Origin: Thermomonas sp.
GTDB lineage: Bacteria > Pseudomonadota > Gammaproteobacteria > Xanthomonadales > Xanthomonadaceae
Reading direction: 5' to 3'
Assembly: GCF_023953935.1 (NCBI RefSeq)
Contig: NZ_JAMLIW010000007.1
Coordinates: 1-64,000 of the forward strand
DNA: 64,000 bases
The notes under the pieces are model-generated. The model was not told the DNA's origin. It saw only the letters and a list, made by a program, of their open reading frames with translations, and ran no database searches. The number at the start of each line of letters is the position of its first letter. The first letter of the stretch is position 1. This document shows, piece by piece, positions 21,242 to 33,955 of the stretch. The position numbers were made by a program, and so were the translations under genes.

Positions 21242-21249
21242 GGCAGAGC

Positions 21250-22809
21250 ATGACCAACATCCACTCCGACAAGATCCTGATCCTCGATTTCGGCGCGCAG
21301 TACACCCAGCTGATCGCCCGCCGCATCCGTGAGATCGGGGTCTACTGCGAGATCTGGGCCTGGGATCACGACCCGGCCGAAATCGCCGCATTCGGCGCCA
21401 GGGGAATTATCTTGTCCGGTGGTCCGGAATCCACCACCGAGGCAGGCTGCCCGGCCGCACCGCCGCAGGTGTTCGACGTCGGCGTGCCGATCCTCGGCAT
21501 CTGCTACGGCATGCAGACTCTGGCGGTACAGCTGGGCGGTGCGACCGAAGCGGGCAACCAGCGTGAGTTCGGCCATGCCGCGTTGGAGATCGTCGGCGAT
21601 GACGCATTGCTGGCGCCTGTAGCGACGACGGCCGAGTTGTGCAACGTCTGGATGAGCCACGGCGACCACGTCGCGCGTGCGCCCGATGGCTTCACCGTCA
21701 CCGCTCGCACCGACCGCCTCGGCATCGCCGCCTTCGCCAATGACGCGAAGAAGATCTACGGCGTGCAGTTCCACCCGGAAGTGACCCACACCGCCGTCGG
21801 CGAGGCGTTGCTGCGCCGTTTCGCGGTCGATGTCTGCGGCTGCCAAACCTTGTGGACGGCGGCCCACATCATCGAAGACCAGATCGCCCGTGTGCGTGCC
21901 CAGGTGGGCTCCGACGAGGTGATCCTCGGTCTGTCCGGCGGGGTCGATTCCTCGGTGGTCGCTGCGCTGTTGCATCGCGCCATCGGCGCGCAGCTGACCT
22001 GCGTGTTCGTCGATACCGGTCTGCTGCGCTGGCAGGAAGGTGACCAGGTAATGCAGACCATGGCGCAGAACATGGGCGTCAAGGTGGTCCGGGTCAACGC
22101 TGCCGAACGCTATTTCAAGGCCTTGGCGGGTGTCGCCGATCCGGAGGCCAAGCGCAAGATCATCGGCAATCTGTTCATCGAGATCTTCGACGAGGAATCC
22201 GCCAAGCTGGCAAACGCCAAGTGGCTGGCGCAGGGCACCATCTACCCGGACGTGATCGAATCGGCTGGCAGCAAGACGGGCAAGGCCCACGTCATCAAGA
22301 GCCATCACAACGTGGGTGGCCTTCCGGAGAACATGAAGCTGGGGCTGGTCGAACCGCTGCGCGAATTGTTCAAGGACGAAGTGCGCCGGCTTGGGGTTGA
22401 ACTGGGTCTGCCGCGCGCGATGGTCTACCGCCACCCGTTCCCCGGCCCGGGCCTCGGCGTGCGCATCCTCGGTGAAGTGAAGCCCGAATACGCCGATTTG
22501 CTGGCGCGCGCCGATGCCATCTTCATCGATGAGCTGCGCAAGGCGGATCTGTACGACCAGACCGCGCAGGCGTTCGCGGTCTTTCTGCCGGTCAAGTCGG
22601 TAGGCGTGGTGGGCGATGCGCGCACCTACGAATGGGTGATCGCGCTGCGCGCGGTGGAGACCATCGACTTCATGACCGCCCGCTGGGCGCACCTGCCTTA
22701 CGATTTTCTTGGAACAGTTTCAAATCGAATTATCAATGAATTACGCGATGTTTCTCGTGTAGTTTACGATATCTCCGGCAAGCCGCCGGCGACGATCGAA
22801 TGGGAATGA
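21250..22809 (+). CDS. guaA: GMP synthase (glutamine-hydrolysing)
   Basis: Converts XMP to GMP using glutamine. 519 residues. N-terminal class I glutamine amidotransferase with the nucleophile in GICYGMQ, and the His/Glu pair in VQFHPEV. The ATP pyrophosphatase domain has the P-loop GLSGGVDSS, and the C-terminal dimerisation domain ends KPPATIEWE, the invariant GuaA C-terminus. Located after guaB as in many bacteria, but separated by about 105 bases containing REP units, so co-transcription may be modulated. Confidence 0.97.
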   Translation: MTNIHSDKILILDFGAQYTQLIARRIREIGVYCEIWAWDHDPAEIAAFGARGIILSGGPESTTEAGCPAAPPQVFDVGVPILGICYGMQTLAVQLGGATEAGNQREFGHAALEIVGDDALLAPVATTAELCNVWMSHGDHVARAPDGFTVTARTDRLGIAAFANDAKKIYGVQFHPEVTHTAVGEALLRRFAVDVCGCQTLWTAAHIIEDQIARVRAQVGSDEVILGLSGGVDSSVVAALLHRAIGAQLTCVFVDTGLLRWQEGDQVMQTMAQNMGVKVVRVNAAERYFKALAGVADPEAKRKIIGNLFIEIFDEESAKLANAKWLAQGTIYPDVIESAGSKTGKAHVIKSHHNVGGLPENMKLGLVEPLRELFKDEVRRLGVELGLPRAMVYRHPFPGPGLGVRILGEVKPEYADLLARADAIFIDELRKADLYDQTAQAFAVFLPVKSVGVVGDARTYEWVIALRAVETIDFMTARWAHLPYDFLGTVSNRIINELRDVSRVVYDISGKPPATIEWE

Positions 22810-22924
22810 ACGGCCTGTTTGCGGACCATGCGTCCGCAGGCCGTTCATTGCCCGGCGCAAGCCGGGCCGGGGTTGTTGACCTGTTTGCGAACCATGCGTC
22901 CTAGTGCACGGCGCAAGCGTGCCC

Positions 22925-24320
<1,396 letters not shown>

Positions 24321-24347
24321 GATGGCTGCAATGGCTGGAAACAGGAC

Positions 24348-24917
24348 ATGAACACGGACGTCACAACGGATCGACTGATCTGGATCGACCTCGAGATGAC
24401 GGGGCTCGATCCATTGCACGACAACATTCTGGAAATCGCCACCGTCATCACCGATGCCCAGCTCAACGTGCTGGCCGAGGGGCCGGAGCTGGCGGTTTCA
24501 CAACCGTTGGCCACGCTGGAAGCAATGGATGACTGGAACCGCACCCAGCACGGCAAGTCCGGGTTGTGGCGACGGGTGCTCGAAGAGGGGGTGCCGCTGG
24601 CCGAAGCCGAAGCGCGCACGCTGGCGTTCCTGCAGCAGTGGGTGCCGGCGAATGCCTCGCCAATGTGCGGCAATTCGATCTGTCAGGATCGGCGCTTCAT
24701 GAGCCGCCTGATGCCGGCGCTGGAAGCACACTTCCACTACCGCAACCTCGACGTCAGCACGCTCAAGGAGCTGGCCAGGCGCTGGGCGCCGGCGGTCCAC
24801 GCGGGCTTCAGCAAGACGGCCGCGCATACGGCCCTGAGCGACGTGCGCGATTCCATCGACGAACTGCGCCATTATCGAATGCACATGGGAACGCTGGCGG
24901 GGATGCCGCCAGCCTGA
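24348..24917 (+). CDS. orn: Oligoribonuclease
   Basis: 3'-5' exonuclease that degrades diribonucleotides, including pGpG from cyclic di-GMP turnover. 189 residues, DEDDh family: IDLEMTGLD gives the first D and [10 protein letters not shown] the next D, and [10 protein letters not shown] the final H and D. An AGGA ribosome-binding site precedes ATG 24348. The next gene, 7 bases downstream, is a diguanylate cyclase, so synthesis and final breakdown of cyclic di-GMP are encoded side by side. Confidence 0.96.
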   Translation: MNTDVTTDRLIWIDLEMTGLDPLHDNILEIATVITDAQLNVLAEGPELAVSQPLATLEAMDDWNRTQHGKSGLWRRVLEEGVPLAEAEARTLAFLQQWVPANASPMCGNSICQDRRFMSRLMPALEAHFHYRNLDVSTLKELARRWAPAVHAGFSKTAAHTALSDVRDSIDELRHYRMHMGTLAGMPPA

Positions 24918-24924
24918 GGACGGA

Positions 24925-27900
24925 ATGAAACGCATGAGCAGGGGGGCTCTCGTTTCCGCCACAACAGCGCTGCTGGTGCTGCTGCTTGGCGTCGCGTCGC
25001 TGTCAGCGGTTGTGGCCGCGCCGGCAGCGCCTGCCAAGCCCCCCACGGCGGCTTCCGCGCGCGACCCCAAGCCGCTGTCGACGTTCTACCGCGAAGTCTG
25101 GACCACGCGCCAAGGCCTGCCGCACAACCAGGTCAATGCGATGGCGCAGACGCCGGACGGTTATCTGTGGCTGGGGACGTGGGAAGGCATCGTCCGCTAT
25201 GACGGGCTGGACTTCCAGATTTTTGACCGCGGCAATACACCCGCGCTCAAGGACAACGGCATCCGCTCGGTGCGGGTTGCCCCGGACGGGGCATTGGTGG
25301 CAGGCACGGCGCGCGGCGGGGTGACCATCAAGCGCGGCAACCGCTGGCAGACCCTGGGAATGCAGGATGGTTTGGCTGAAAACAGCGCCATGGACGCCCT
25401 CATCGATCGCCGCGGTCGGCTGTGGGTGGCCCATGAAAGCCACGGCCTCACGCGTATCGACCACGGGAAAGCGACCCGCCTGAACGTGGCCAACGGGGGC
25501 TTGCCGAGCGACGTCACCTACAGTCTGGCCGAGGACGCCGATGGCAGCGTGTGGGTGGCCACGGCGCGCGGTCTGGTTCACATGACCGATCAGGGCAGCA
25601 CCGTCCTCGGGCCCGCGGCCGGACTTCCGGACGGCGCCGTCACGCATTTGCGACGGACCCGCAGCGGCGGTCTGCTGGTCGGAACCGAGCATGGCGGCTA
25701 CCGTCGCGTCGGCAACAGTGCCCGCTTCGCCTTGATCTCGCCGCTGTTGCCCGAGGACAACGTTCCCAGCCTGGCCGAGGATGCGGCCGGGAACGTGTGG
25801 ATCGGAACCATCAACAACGGCCTGTATCGCCTGTCGGCGCTCGGCCTCGAGCATTTCACCAGCGAGGACGAGCTCCCCAACAACCGTGTCGCATCGCTGC
25901 TCGTTGATCGCGAGGGCAGCGTGTGGGCGGGAACCAACGCCGGCCTGCTCCACCTTGCGGATACCCCGTTCACGAGCTGGGGGCGCGATCAGGGAATGAG
26001 CGATGACTATGTGCGCACCCTCGCGCAGGCCGACCACGGAGGCGTCTGGATTGGCACCGGGCGCGGACTGAACCTGTGGCGCGGCGACCGGATCGTCGCC
26101 AGCTATACCAAGGCCGACGGCCTGCCCGGGGACTCGATTCTCAGCCTGCAGCCCGCCCGCGACGGCAGCCTGCTGGTGGGGACCTACAACAACGGCCTGC
26201 TGCGCATGCGCGATGGCAAGGTGGTTGCTCACGCGGACAATGCCAGCGGGATGCCGGGAAGCAACCAGGTCCGTGCAGTCGCCGAACAGGCCGACGGGAC
26301 AGTCTGGATTGGCACCACGCGTGGGCTGGTGCGCAGCAAGGACGGGCAGTACCGGCTGTTCACGCGCGCCGATGGCCTGCCGCGCGAGTTCGTCGTGGCG
26401 CTGCACTTCGATCGGCAGGGCGCGCTTTGGGTCGGCACGTCGGATGGCGCCGCCGTCATTCGTGGCGATGACGTCGAGGCGATCAACATCAGATCGGTCA
26501 ACGACGGCAAGGTCGTGTTCGATTTTCTGGACGATCCCGACGGTACGCTGTGGCTCGCGACGGACCGGGGGCTGGTGCGGCGTCGGAACGGTGTCATGCG
26601 ATCCATCGGGCTGGCCCAGGGTTTGCCGATCGACACGTTCTTCGCCGTGGTGGACGACGGTCGCGGTGCGTTCTGGCTGACTTCGAATCGCGGCGTGCTG
26701 CGGCTGTCCCGCAACAACGTCGAGGCGGTGCTGGACGGGCGCGAAGCCCAGCTGGCCGGGGATCATTTCGGCGAAGCCGATGGCTTGGCCAGTGCCCAAT
26801 GCAACGGCGGTTCGGGCCCGTCTTCGCTGCTCGATGCCGCCGGCAACGTCTGGGTGGCCACCGCCGGGGGCGCGGCGATGGTCAATCCGCAAGCCATGCA
26901 CTCGGCGCGACCGACCCTGCCGCAGGTGGTGCTGGAGCAGGTACTGGCCGATGATCGGGTGGTCGATATTGCCGAGGACGGGCAGCTGCATCTGCCGGCC
27001 GGGACACGCAAGCTGGAATTCCGCTATGCCGCGGTGAGTTTCCTGGTGCCGCGCTTCCTGCGCTACCGGCATCGTCTGCACGGGGTGGAGTCTGGCTGGG
27101 TATCGAGCGGCAGCAGCCGCATTGCGCAATTCACCAACCTCGGCCCGGGGCACTACCAGTTCGACGTCGGCGTTTCCGCGCCCGGGCTGGGCCAGGGCTG
27201 GAGTCCGGACGTCACCCGCCTGCAGATCGACATCGCGCCGCTGCCCTGGCAGCGCCTGGGGTTCGTGCTGGCCGCCGTTGCCATTGTCCTGCTGTTGCTG
27301 CTGGCCGTGTTCCGCTGGCGCACCCACAGCCTGCGCCAGCGCACGATCATGCTGGAGCGCGTGGTAAGCGAACGAACCAGCGAGCTTCGCAACAACGCCG
27401 AGGAACTGCGCCGCGCAGACAAGGAAAAAACCGCGCTGCTGGGGCGCCTGCGCGAACAGTCCAGGGAATTCGAACGGCTGGCGCTGGAGGACGGGCTGAC
27501 CCACGTCAGCAACCGCCGCAGCATGGACGTGATCCTGGCGGCGACGTTCGCCGGTGCGGTGGCCGCAGATCGCCCATTGAGTTTCGCCCTGTTCGATGTC
27601 GACCTGTTCAAGCAGATCAATGACCGCCACTCGCACGAAGCCGGCGACAAGGCCTTGATTGCGATCGCGCAGGCGCTGCGCGAGGGCGTCGGTGGGCAAG
27701 GCACCGTGGCGCGCTGGGGTGGCGAGGAATTCGCCATCCTGCTGCCCAACCTCAGGCTGAAAGAGGCACTGGCCGTCTGCGAGCAGCTGCGCACGGCGGT
27801 GGAGGCGATCGATTGCAGCGCCTATGCGCCCGGGGCGAGGCTGACCGTCAGCGCCGGCGTCGTCGATCGCACCGGCATCTTGCACCACGAGAAAATGGTC

Positions 27901-27963
27901 AGCCATGCCGACCGCCTGCTGTACTGGGCGAAATCGGCGGGCCGCAACCGGGTGTGCGGCTGA
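24925..27963 (+). CDS. Two-component-regulator-propeller diguanylate cyclase
   Basis: A 1012-residue membrane sensor. A signal-anchor (about residues 8-30) leads to a periplasmic region of repeated Reg_prop motifs (for example WTTRQGLPHNQVNAM, DGYLWLGTWEGI, GNVWIGTINNGL, GTVWIGTTRGL) forming a large beta-propeller, then a Y_Y_Y domain (about 690-770), one transmembrane helix (about 778-797, VLAAVAIVLLLLLAVF), a coiled coil and a C-terminal GGDEF domain whose active loop is GGEEF at 932-936. GGEEF is a catalytically competent variant. It should make cyclic di-GMP in response to a periplasmic ligand. No RxxD inhibitory site was seen at the usual position. Confidence 0.88.
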   Translation: MKRMSRGALVSATTALLVLLLGVASLSAVVAAPAAPAKPPTAASARDPKPLSTFYREVWTTRQGLPHNQVNAMAQTPDGYLWLGTWEGIVRYDGLDFQIFDRGNTPALKDNGIRSVRVAPDGALVAGTARGGVTIKRGNRWQTLGMQDGLAENSAMDALIDRRGRLWVAHESHGLTRIDHGKATRLNVANGGLPSDVTYSLAEDADGSVWVATARGLVHMTDQGSTVLGPAAGLPDGAVTHLRRTRSGGLLVGTEHGGYRRVGNSARFALISPLLPEDNVPSLAEDAAGNVWIGTINNGLYRLSALGLEHFTSEDELPNNRVASLLVDREGSVWAGTNAGLLHLADTPFTSWGRDQGMSDDYVRTLAQADHGGVWIGTGRGLNLWRGDRIVASYTKADGLPGDSILSLQPARDGSLLVGTYNNGLLRMRDGKVVAHADNASGMPGSNQVRAVAEQADGTVWIGTTRGLVRSKDGQYRLFTRADGLPREFVVALHFDRQGALWVGTSDGAAVIRGDDVEAINIRSVNDGKVVFDFLDDPDGTLWLATDRGLVRRRNGVMRSIGLAQGLPIDTFFAVVDDGRGAFWLTSNRGVLRLSRNNVEAVLDGREAQLAGDHFGEADGLASAQCNGGSGPSSLLDAAGNVWVATAGGAAMVNPQAMHSARPTLPQVVLEQVLADDRVVDIAEDGQLHLPAGTRKLEFRYAAVSFLVPRFLRYRHRLHGVESGWVSSGSSRIAQFTNLGPGHYQFDVGVSAPGLGQGWSPDVTRLQIDIAPLPWQRLGFVLAAVAIVLLLLLAVFRWRTHSLRQRTIMLERVVSERTSELRNNAEELRRADKEKTALLGRLREQSREFERLALEDGLTHVSNRRSMDVILAATFAGAVAADRPLSFALFDVDLFKQINDRHSHEAGDKALIAIAQALREGVGGQGTVARWGGEEFAILLPNLRLKEALAVCEQLRTAVEAIDCSAYAPGARLTVSAGVVDRTGILHHEKMVSHADRLLYWAKSAGRNRVCG

Positions 27964-27985
27964 GCGAATCGTCACGGCGGGGGCA

Positions 27986-30900
27986 TCACTGCCGGCGGGA
28001 CAGCTGGCGCTCCTTCACCCAGGCATAAATGACCGGAATCACCACCAGGGTGAGCAGGGTGGAAGACACCATGCCCCCGACCATCGGCGCGGCGATCCGG
28101 CGCATCACCTCGGCGCCGGTGCCGTGGCTCCACATGATCGGCAGCAGCCCGGCCATGATCGCCACCACGGTCATCATTTTCGGGCGCACCCGCTCCACCG
28201 CGCCGGTGATGATGGCCTGTTGCAGGTCGTCATGGCTCGGCCGAAGGCCGTCGTTCTGGCGTCGCGCCTGGATTTCCTGCAGCGCTTGGTCGAGGTAGAG
28301 CAGCATCACCACCCCGGTTTCCGCGGCCACACCGGCCAGCGCGATGAACCCAACCGCCACCGCGACCGACAGCTGGTAGTCCAGCAGCCACAGCAGCCAG
28401 ATGCCGCCGATCAGGGCGAACGGCACCGACAGCATCACGATCAGCGATTCGGTGACACGGCGGAAATTCAGGTACAGCAGCAGGAAGATCAGGGCCAGGG
28501 TCACCGGGACGACGACCTGCATCCGCGCCTGCGCCCGTTGCATGTTCTCGTATTGGCCACTCCATTCAAGGTGCACGCCCGCGGGCAGTTGCACCGAACC
28601 TGCCACGGCGCGCTGCGCCCGCTGCACGTAGTCGCCGAGGTCCGACATTGCGCGTGTCCACGTACACATAGGCCGCCAGCTGGGCATTTTCACTGCGGAT
28701 CGACGGCGGGCCCATGTGGACCTTGAGCGTGGCCAGCTCGCCCAGCGGCACCTGGGCGCCGTCGGGGGTGGCGACCAGCACCTGGTTTGCGATCCGTTCG
28801 GGCGTGTCACGCAGTTCGCGCGGATAGCGCACGATCACGCCGAAGCGCTCGCGGCCCTGCAACAGCGTGGTGATGCGCGCACCGCCCAGTGCGCTGGCGA
28901 TCACGTCCTGGACCTCGCCCACGCCCACGCCGTAGCGCGCCAGCTGCGCCAAGTCCGGCTGCACGTCGATGTAGTAGCCGCCGGACAGACGTTCGGCGTA
29001 GGCGCTGGTGGTGCCGGGGACCCGGCGCACCGCGGCTTCGACCTGGCGCGCCATCCGTTCGATCTCGCCGAGGTCGTTGCCGAGCACCTTGATCCCGATC
29101 GGCGTCCGGATGCCGGTGGAAAGCATGTCGGTGCGCGCCTTGATCGGCATCGTCCAGGAATTGGCCACGCCCGGGAATTGCAGCGCCCGGTCCATCTCCG
29201 CAACCAGCGCATCCACCGTCATTCCCGGCCGCCACTGGTCCTCGGGTTTGAGGGTGATGGTGGTTTCGAACATTTCCAGCGGCGCCGGGTCGGTGGCGGT
29301 CTCGGCGCGGCCGGCCTTGCCGAACACGGACGCCACTTCCGGGAATGTCCGGAGGATGCGGTCCTGCTGTTGCAGCAGGCGCTGCGCCTGGGTCACCGAC
29401 AGGCCCGGCAGCGTGGTAGGCATGTAGAGCAGGGTGCCTTCGTGCAAGGTGGGCATGAATTCGCTGCCCAGGCGCGCCGCCGGCCACAGCGAGAGCAGCA
29501 GCAGCGCGCCGGCCGCCAGCAGGGTCGGCCAACGATGCCGCAAGACCCACAGGATGATCGGCCGGTAAAGCCGCAGCAGCAGCCGGTTCACCGGGTTTTC
29601 AGTTTCGGGCACGATCCTGCCGCGCACGAACAGCAGCATCAGCGCCGGTACCAGGGTGACCGACAGCAGCGCCGCGCCGGCCATGGCGAAGGTCTTGGTG
29701 TAGGCCAGCGGCTTGAACAGACGGCCTTCCTGCGCCTCCAGTGCGAATACCGGCAGGAATGACACGGTGATGATCAGCAGGCTGAAGAACAGCGCCGGGC
29801 CGACCTCGCGGCAGGCGTCGATCAGGATCTGCAGGCGCGGTTTGCCGCTGGCGCCGTCGCGTTCGAGGTGCTTGTGGGCGTTTTCGATCATCACGATCGC
29901 TGCGTCCACCATCGCGCCGATGGCAATCGCGATCCCGCCCAGACTCATGATGTTGGAGCTGATGCCGAGCAGGCGCATGGCGATGAAGGCCACCAGCACC
30001 CCCAGCGGCAGCATCACGATGGCCACCAGCGCGCTGCGCACGTGGAACAGGAACAGCATGCACACCAGCGCCACGATCAGGCATTCTTCCAGCAGGGTGG
30101 AACGCAGGGTGCCGATGGCGCGCTCGATCAGCTGCGAACGGTCGTACACGCTGCGGATCTGCACGCCTTCCGGCAGCGCGGCGCGGAGTTCGGCCAGTTT
30201 CGTCTTGACGCTTTCGATGACCGCCCGCGCGTTTTCGCCCTGGCGGGCGATCACGATTCCGCCCACCGCCTCGCCCTTGCCATCCAGTTCGGCGATGCCA
30301 CGGCGTTCATCCGGAACCAGTTCGACCCGGGCCACGTCGCGGATCAGCACCGGCGTTCCCGCGTCGGCTTTCAGCACGAGGTTTTCCAGATCCGCGATCC
30401 CGCGCAGGTAGCCGCGGCCGCGCAGCATGTATTCGGTTTCCGACAGTTCCAGCGTGCGCCCGCCGACGTCGCGGTTGCCGGCCGCGATCACCGCGTTCAC
30501 GCGCGCAAGCGGGATGCCGTATTCGCGCAGCTTCACCGGATCCACCGTCACCGAATACTGGCGCACGAAGCCGCCGAGGCTGGCGACTTCGGCCACGCCG
30601 TGGGCAGCGGTCAGCGGATAGCGCAAGGACCAGTCCTGCAGGGTGCGCAATTGTTCGAGGGAATGGCGATCGCTTTCCAGCACGTACTGGTAGACCCAAC
30701 CCACGCCGGTGGCGTCCGGCCCGAGGGTGGGCGTCACGCCCGCCGGCAGTTGATCCGCGGCCGCGGCCAGCGCCTCGAGCACCCGCGAGCGCGCCCAGTA
30801 CAGATCGGTGCCGTCTTCGAAGATCACGTAGACGAAGGACGCGCCGAAGTTGGAAAACCCGCGCACCACCTTGGCCTTGGGCACGGCCAGCATGGCCGAT

Positions 30901-31109
30901 GCCAACGGGTAGGTGATCTGGTCTTCAACCACCTGCGGTGCCTGCCCGGGGGCGTCGACGTGGACGATGACCTGCACGTCGGACAGGTCCGGCAGAGCGT
31001 CGAGCGGGGTCTGCCGCAGCGCGTACAGACCGCCCGCTGCCAGCGCCACGGCCAGCCCCAGCACCAGCCAGGCGTTGCGCATCGACCATGCGATCAGGCG
31101 AGCGAGCAT
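27986..31109 (-). pseudogene. cusA: CusA/CzcA heavy-metal RND efflux pump, one frameshift
   Basis: Inner-membrane RND transporter that would export Cu(I)/Ag(I) or related ions by proton antiport. The N-terminal 815 residues are in one frame (QTPLDALPDLSDVQV, VVEDQITYPL, AIGAMVDAAIVMIENAHK) and the C-terminal part, about residue 820 onward (LSVAVAVGFIALAGVAAETG), is in another. The break is at 28646-28650, where RMSDLGDYV is expected and one extra base is present. Summed length, about 1040, is normal. The rest is well conserved, so this may be a recent mutation or a sequencing indel. Follows cusB by one base. Confidence 0.8.
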
Positions 31110-31110
31110 G

Positions 31111-32568
31111 TCAGTGCTCCATCTGCGACATGTCGTGATCCGCGGGCGGATGGGCGCGGTCCGGCATCGGCGTGGGCTGCGCTACGGGCGGACGTGCGCG
31201 CGCTGACGGTGGCATGGCGTGGCTGTCGTGTCCGGCGTGCCCGGCCTGCGTCGGAGGGAATGCGGGCGAGGCTGTCGACGTCGCCGCCGGATCGGTGGCG
31301 GCCTTCCCGTCGTCACCCGCTGCGCCTGCCAAATTGGCCAGCGCCGCGCGCAGGTTGCTTTCGGAATCGATCAGGAAATTGCCCTCGACGACCACGCGCT
31401 CGCCTTCCGCCAGGCCGGATGTGACCTCGATCCGGTCCTCGCTGCGCCGGCCGATGCCGACGGTGCGCGGTGCAAACCGTCCTTCCGCCACCTGCACCAG
31501 CACGGTTTGGCGGGTGCCGCTGTCGATCAGCGCCGAACGCGGGATCGTCAGCACGGCCATCCCGTCCGCGCCGGTCAGAAGCACCTGCCCAAACAGGCCC
31601 GGGCGCAGTTGGCCGTCCGGATTTTGCAGCACCACCCGCACGCCCAGGCTGCGGGTGGTGGTATCCAGCGTGGGCTGGAGGAAGCCGACCCGGCCGCTGA
31701 AACGCCGGCCCGGCAGCGCCGGCGTGGTGAACTCGGCGTCCTGGCCCAGCCGCACCGCGTCGATTTGCGAAGCCGGCACGTTGACCGTCACCCAGACCAC
31801 GGACAGGTCGGCCAGGCGCAGGATGGTGTCGCCGGCGAGGAAGCGCGCGCCTTCGACGATGGGTTTGTCGAGGATCACGCCATCGGCGGGCGCGGTGATC
31901 GCGAGATTGCCCGGTGGCAAATGGGCGAGGTGCTGCAGCTGCCCGGGATCGATGCCGTAGTGGCGCAAGCGCAGCACGGCGGCATCGCGCAGGCGTCGCA
32001 TCGCCTGCGCGCTGGACGGATCAGCGGCCTCCAGATTGCGCAAGGCCGCCGCGGCGACGCGGTAGTCCTCCTGCGCGGCCAGCAGCTGCGGGCTGTAGAC
32101 GTGGAGCAGAGGTTGCCCGCGCCGAACCACCATCCCGGTCTGGTTGGCCTGCAGGCGCTCCACCCAGCCGTCGAAGCGCGGCGCGATGGAAAACTGCCGG
32201 GTTTCATCGACCTGGATCGTGCCGCTGGCGCGCAGACTCCCGTCCAACGGCTGGCGCCGCACCGGCTCCGTGCGCACCCCCAGGGCCTGGATCCGTTCCG
32301 GCGCCAGCGCGACCACGCCCGGCGTCGCCGCCTCGTCATCGGCGTAGACCGGGAGGTAGTCCATCCCCATCGCATCTTTTTTCGGCACCGGCGAGGTATC
32401 GGGCAGCCCCATCGGGTTGCGGTAGTACAGCGGGCGCCGCGTTTCCCGGGAGGTCACCTGGGCATTCGCCGTGGCGTGGCCCGGCGTCGACCTGCGACCG
32501 ATGCCGAAACCGGCGCCCAGTGCGATGAGAACGGCGACAGTCATCCAGATGAGGTATTGACGGTTCAT
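31111..32568 (-). CDS. cusB: CusB-type membrane-fusion protein
   Basis: Periplasmic adaptor (485 residues) joining the RND pump to the outer-membrane channel. An N-terminal membrane anchor is followed by a heavy-metal-binding motif YYRNPMGLPDTSPVPKKDAMGM, typical of copper/silver CusB proteins, then the hairpin and lipoyl/beta-barrel regions (AVLRLRHYGIDPGQL, ITAPADGVI). The C-terminus is His/Met-rich (HAGHDSHAM, HPPADHDMSQMEH), consistent with copper or silver binding. ATG overlaps the cusC stop; intact, unlike its two partners. Confidence 0.88.
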   Translation of the reverse strand: MNRQYLIWMTVAVLIALGAGFGIGRRSTPGHATANAQVTSRETRRPLYYRNPMGLPDTSPVPKKDAMGMDYLPVYADDEAATPGVVALAPERIQALGVRTEPVRRQPLDGSLRASGTIQVDETRQFSIAPRFDGWVERLQANQTGMVVRRGQPLLHVYSPQLLAAQEDYRVAAAALRNLEAADPSSAQAMRRLRDAAVLRLRHYGIDPGQLQHLAHLPPGNLAITAPADGVILDKPIVEGARFLAGDTILRLADLSVVWVTVNVPASQIDAVRLGQDAEFTTPALPGRRFSGRVGFLQPTLDTTTRSLGVRVVLQNPDGQLRPGLFGQVLLTGADGMAVLTIPRSALIDSGTRQTVLVQVAEGRFAPRTVGIGRRSEDRIEVTSGLAEGERVVVEGNFLIDSESNLRAALANLAGAAGDDGKAATDPAATSTASPAFPPTQAGHAGHDSHAMPPSARARPPVAQPTPMPDRAHPPADHDMSQMEH

Positions 32569-33848
32569 GGAGCCTCTCCTTCAATGGCGCGCACGGCGGC
32601 GGCGGCCAGCAGTTCGTCACGTTGGGCATCGAGGCGGGCCAGCTTGGCCTCCTGCCATTGGCTCAGGGCGTCGAGCAGGGCATTGAAGTCCACCTCGCCG
32701 ACCGATAACTCGCCAGCGCGGAGTGGAAGTTCGCCTCGGCCTGCGGAATGCGGGTGGACTCCAGCAGTTCGCGCTGGCGCTGGCCGCTGCGCCACTGCGA
32801 CCAGGCCAGCCCGAGCTGCGCTGCCAGCCGGGTTTGCTGCACCTCGACGCGCGCTTGCTGGGCGTCTTCGAGCGCCTGCGCCTCGCGTTCGCGGGCGGCC
32901 AGCGCGCGCCGCTGCAGCGGCAGTTCGACTTCCAGCATCAACTCGATGCCATCGAAACGATGGCCGCGTTGCATCGCGCCAATGCCCAGGCTGACATCGG
33001 GCCAGTACTCGCGCTGGCGCAGGCGCAAGGCTGTCCTGCGCGGCCGCCAGCTGCGCCTGCGCGGCGCGCAGGGCCGGATGCTGGCCGCGATCGAGTCGCT
33101 GCGTCGCCGCCGCGAGGGTGATGCTGGCCACCGGCAGCTGCGGTGGGCCCTGCGGACTTTGCAGGCTTGCCAGCGGGCTGCGTCCCATGGTGAGGTTCAA
33201 CTGGACGGCGGCCTCCTCACCGGCCTGTTCGAGCGCGATCCGGCGCCCCAGCGCGTCGCTGCGCGCCACCTGCGCGCGGATCGCGTCCTGCTGCGGCGCC
33301 ATGCCCAGCGCGTAGCGCACCCCGGCGATCTCTTCGACGTTCTCCAGCAGCGCGATCTGGCCGTCGAGCAGCTGCCGCGCCTGCGCCGCGTGCCAGTAGC
33401 GCACATAGGCGGATTCGGCTTGCGCCAGCAGATCCAGCGCGGTGGCATCGCGGCTGGCGTCCTGTGCCTGCGCCTGCTGCTCCGCGATCGCACGCGCCAA
33501 CGGCCGCTTGCCCCAGAGCGGGAGCGGCTGGCGCAGCTGGAAGCTGGTCAGTCGGGGGCCGGAAGCGCCCAGCCCCTGCAGGCTGACGGCCGCCGTGGGG
33601 TTGGGCAGGCTGCCCGCGGGCAGCACCCGCGCACGGGCCGCCTCAACCTCCGCCTGCTGCGCGCGCAGCTCCGGATTGTGCGTGAGCAGCCAGCTGCGGA
33701 TGGAGGCCACGTCGGCGCCGGGGACGGGCTCCTGCGCCTGCTGGGCATGCACCGGTGGAAGCAGCAGCAGGGCCGCGAGCAGCAGTCCGCTGCGGCGGGT
33801 GCGGGAACGGTCGGAGCGCTTGGCGTCCGAGCGGAAGAACGGAGTCAT
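32565..33848 (-). pseudogene. cusC: CusC-type outer-membrane factor with two compensating frameshifts
   Basis: TolC-like channel of the efflux system. The start ATG 33848 is followed by a signal peptide (LLLAALLLLPPVHA) and TolC-family repeats (LTHNPELRAQQAEVEAARAR, QLRQPLPLWGKR). An extra base near 33027 and a missing base near 32702 put about 108 codons out of frame; the correct sequence (REYWPDVSLGIGAMQRGHRF) is readable in the other frame. The reading frame stays open and returns to the right phase for GEVDFNALLDALSQWQEAK, so a full-length but garbled protein would be made unless these are assembly errors. Confidence 0.75.
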
Positions 33849-33955
33849 GGGCGATCTCTGCAAGGCCAGGAAGGCGCGCCGCCTGACGGGCGCGCACAGG
33901 CACGAGCGGGCAGTGAGGATGCGCAGGCATCCTCACCACCGGCAGGGATCGTTGA

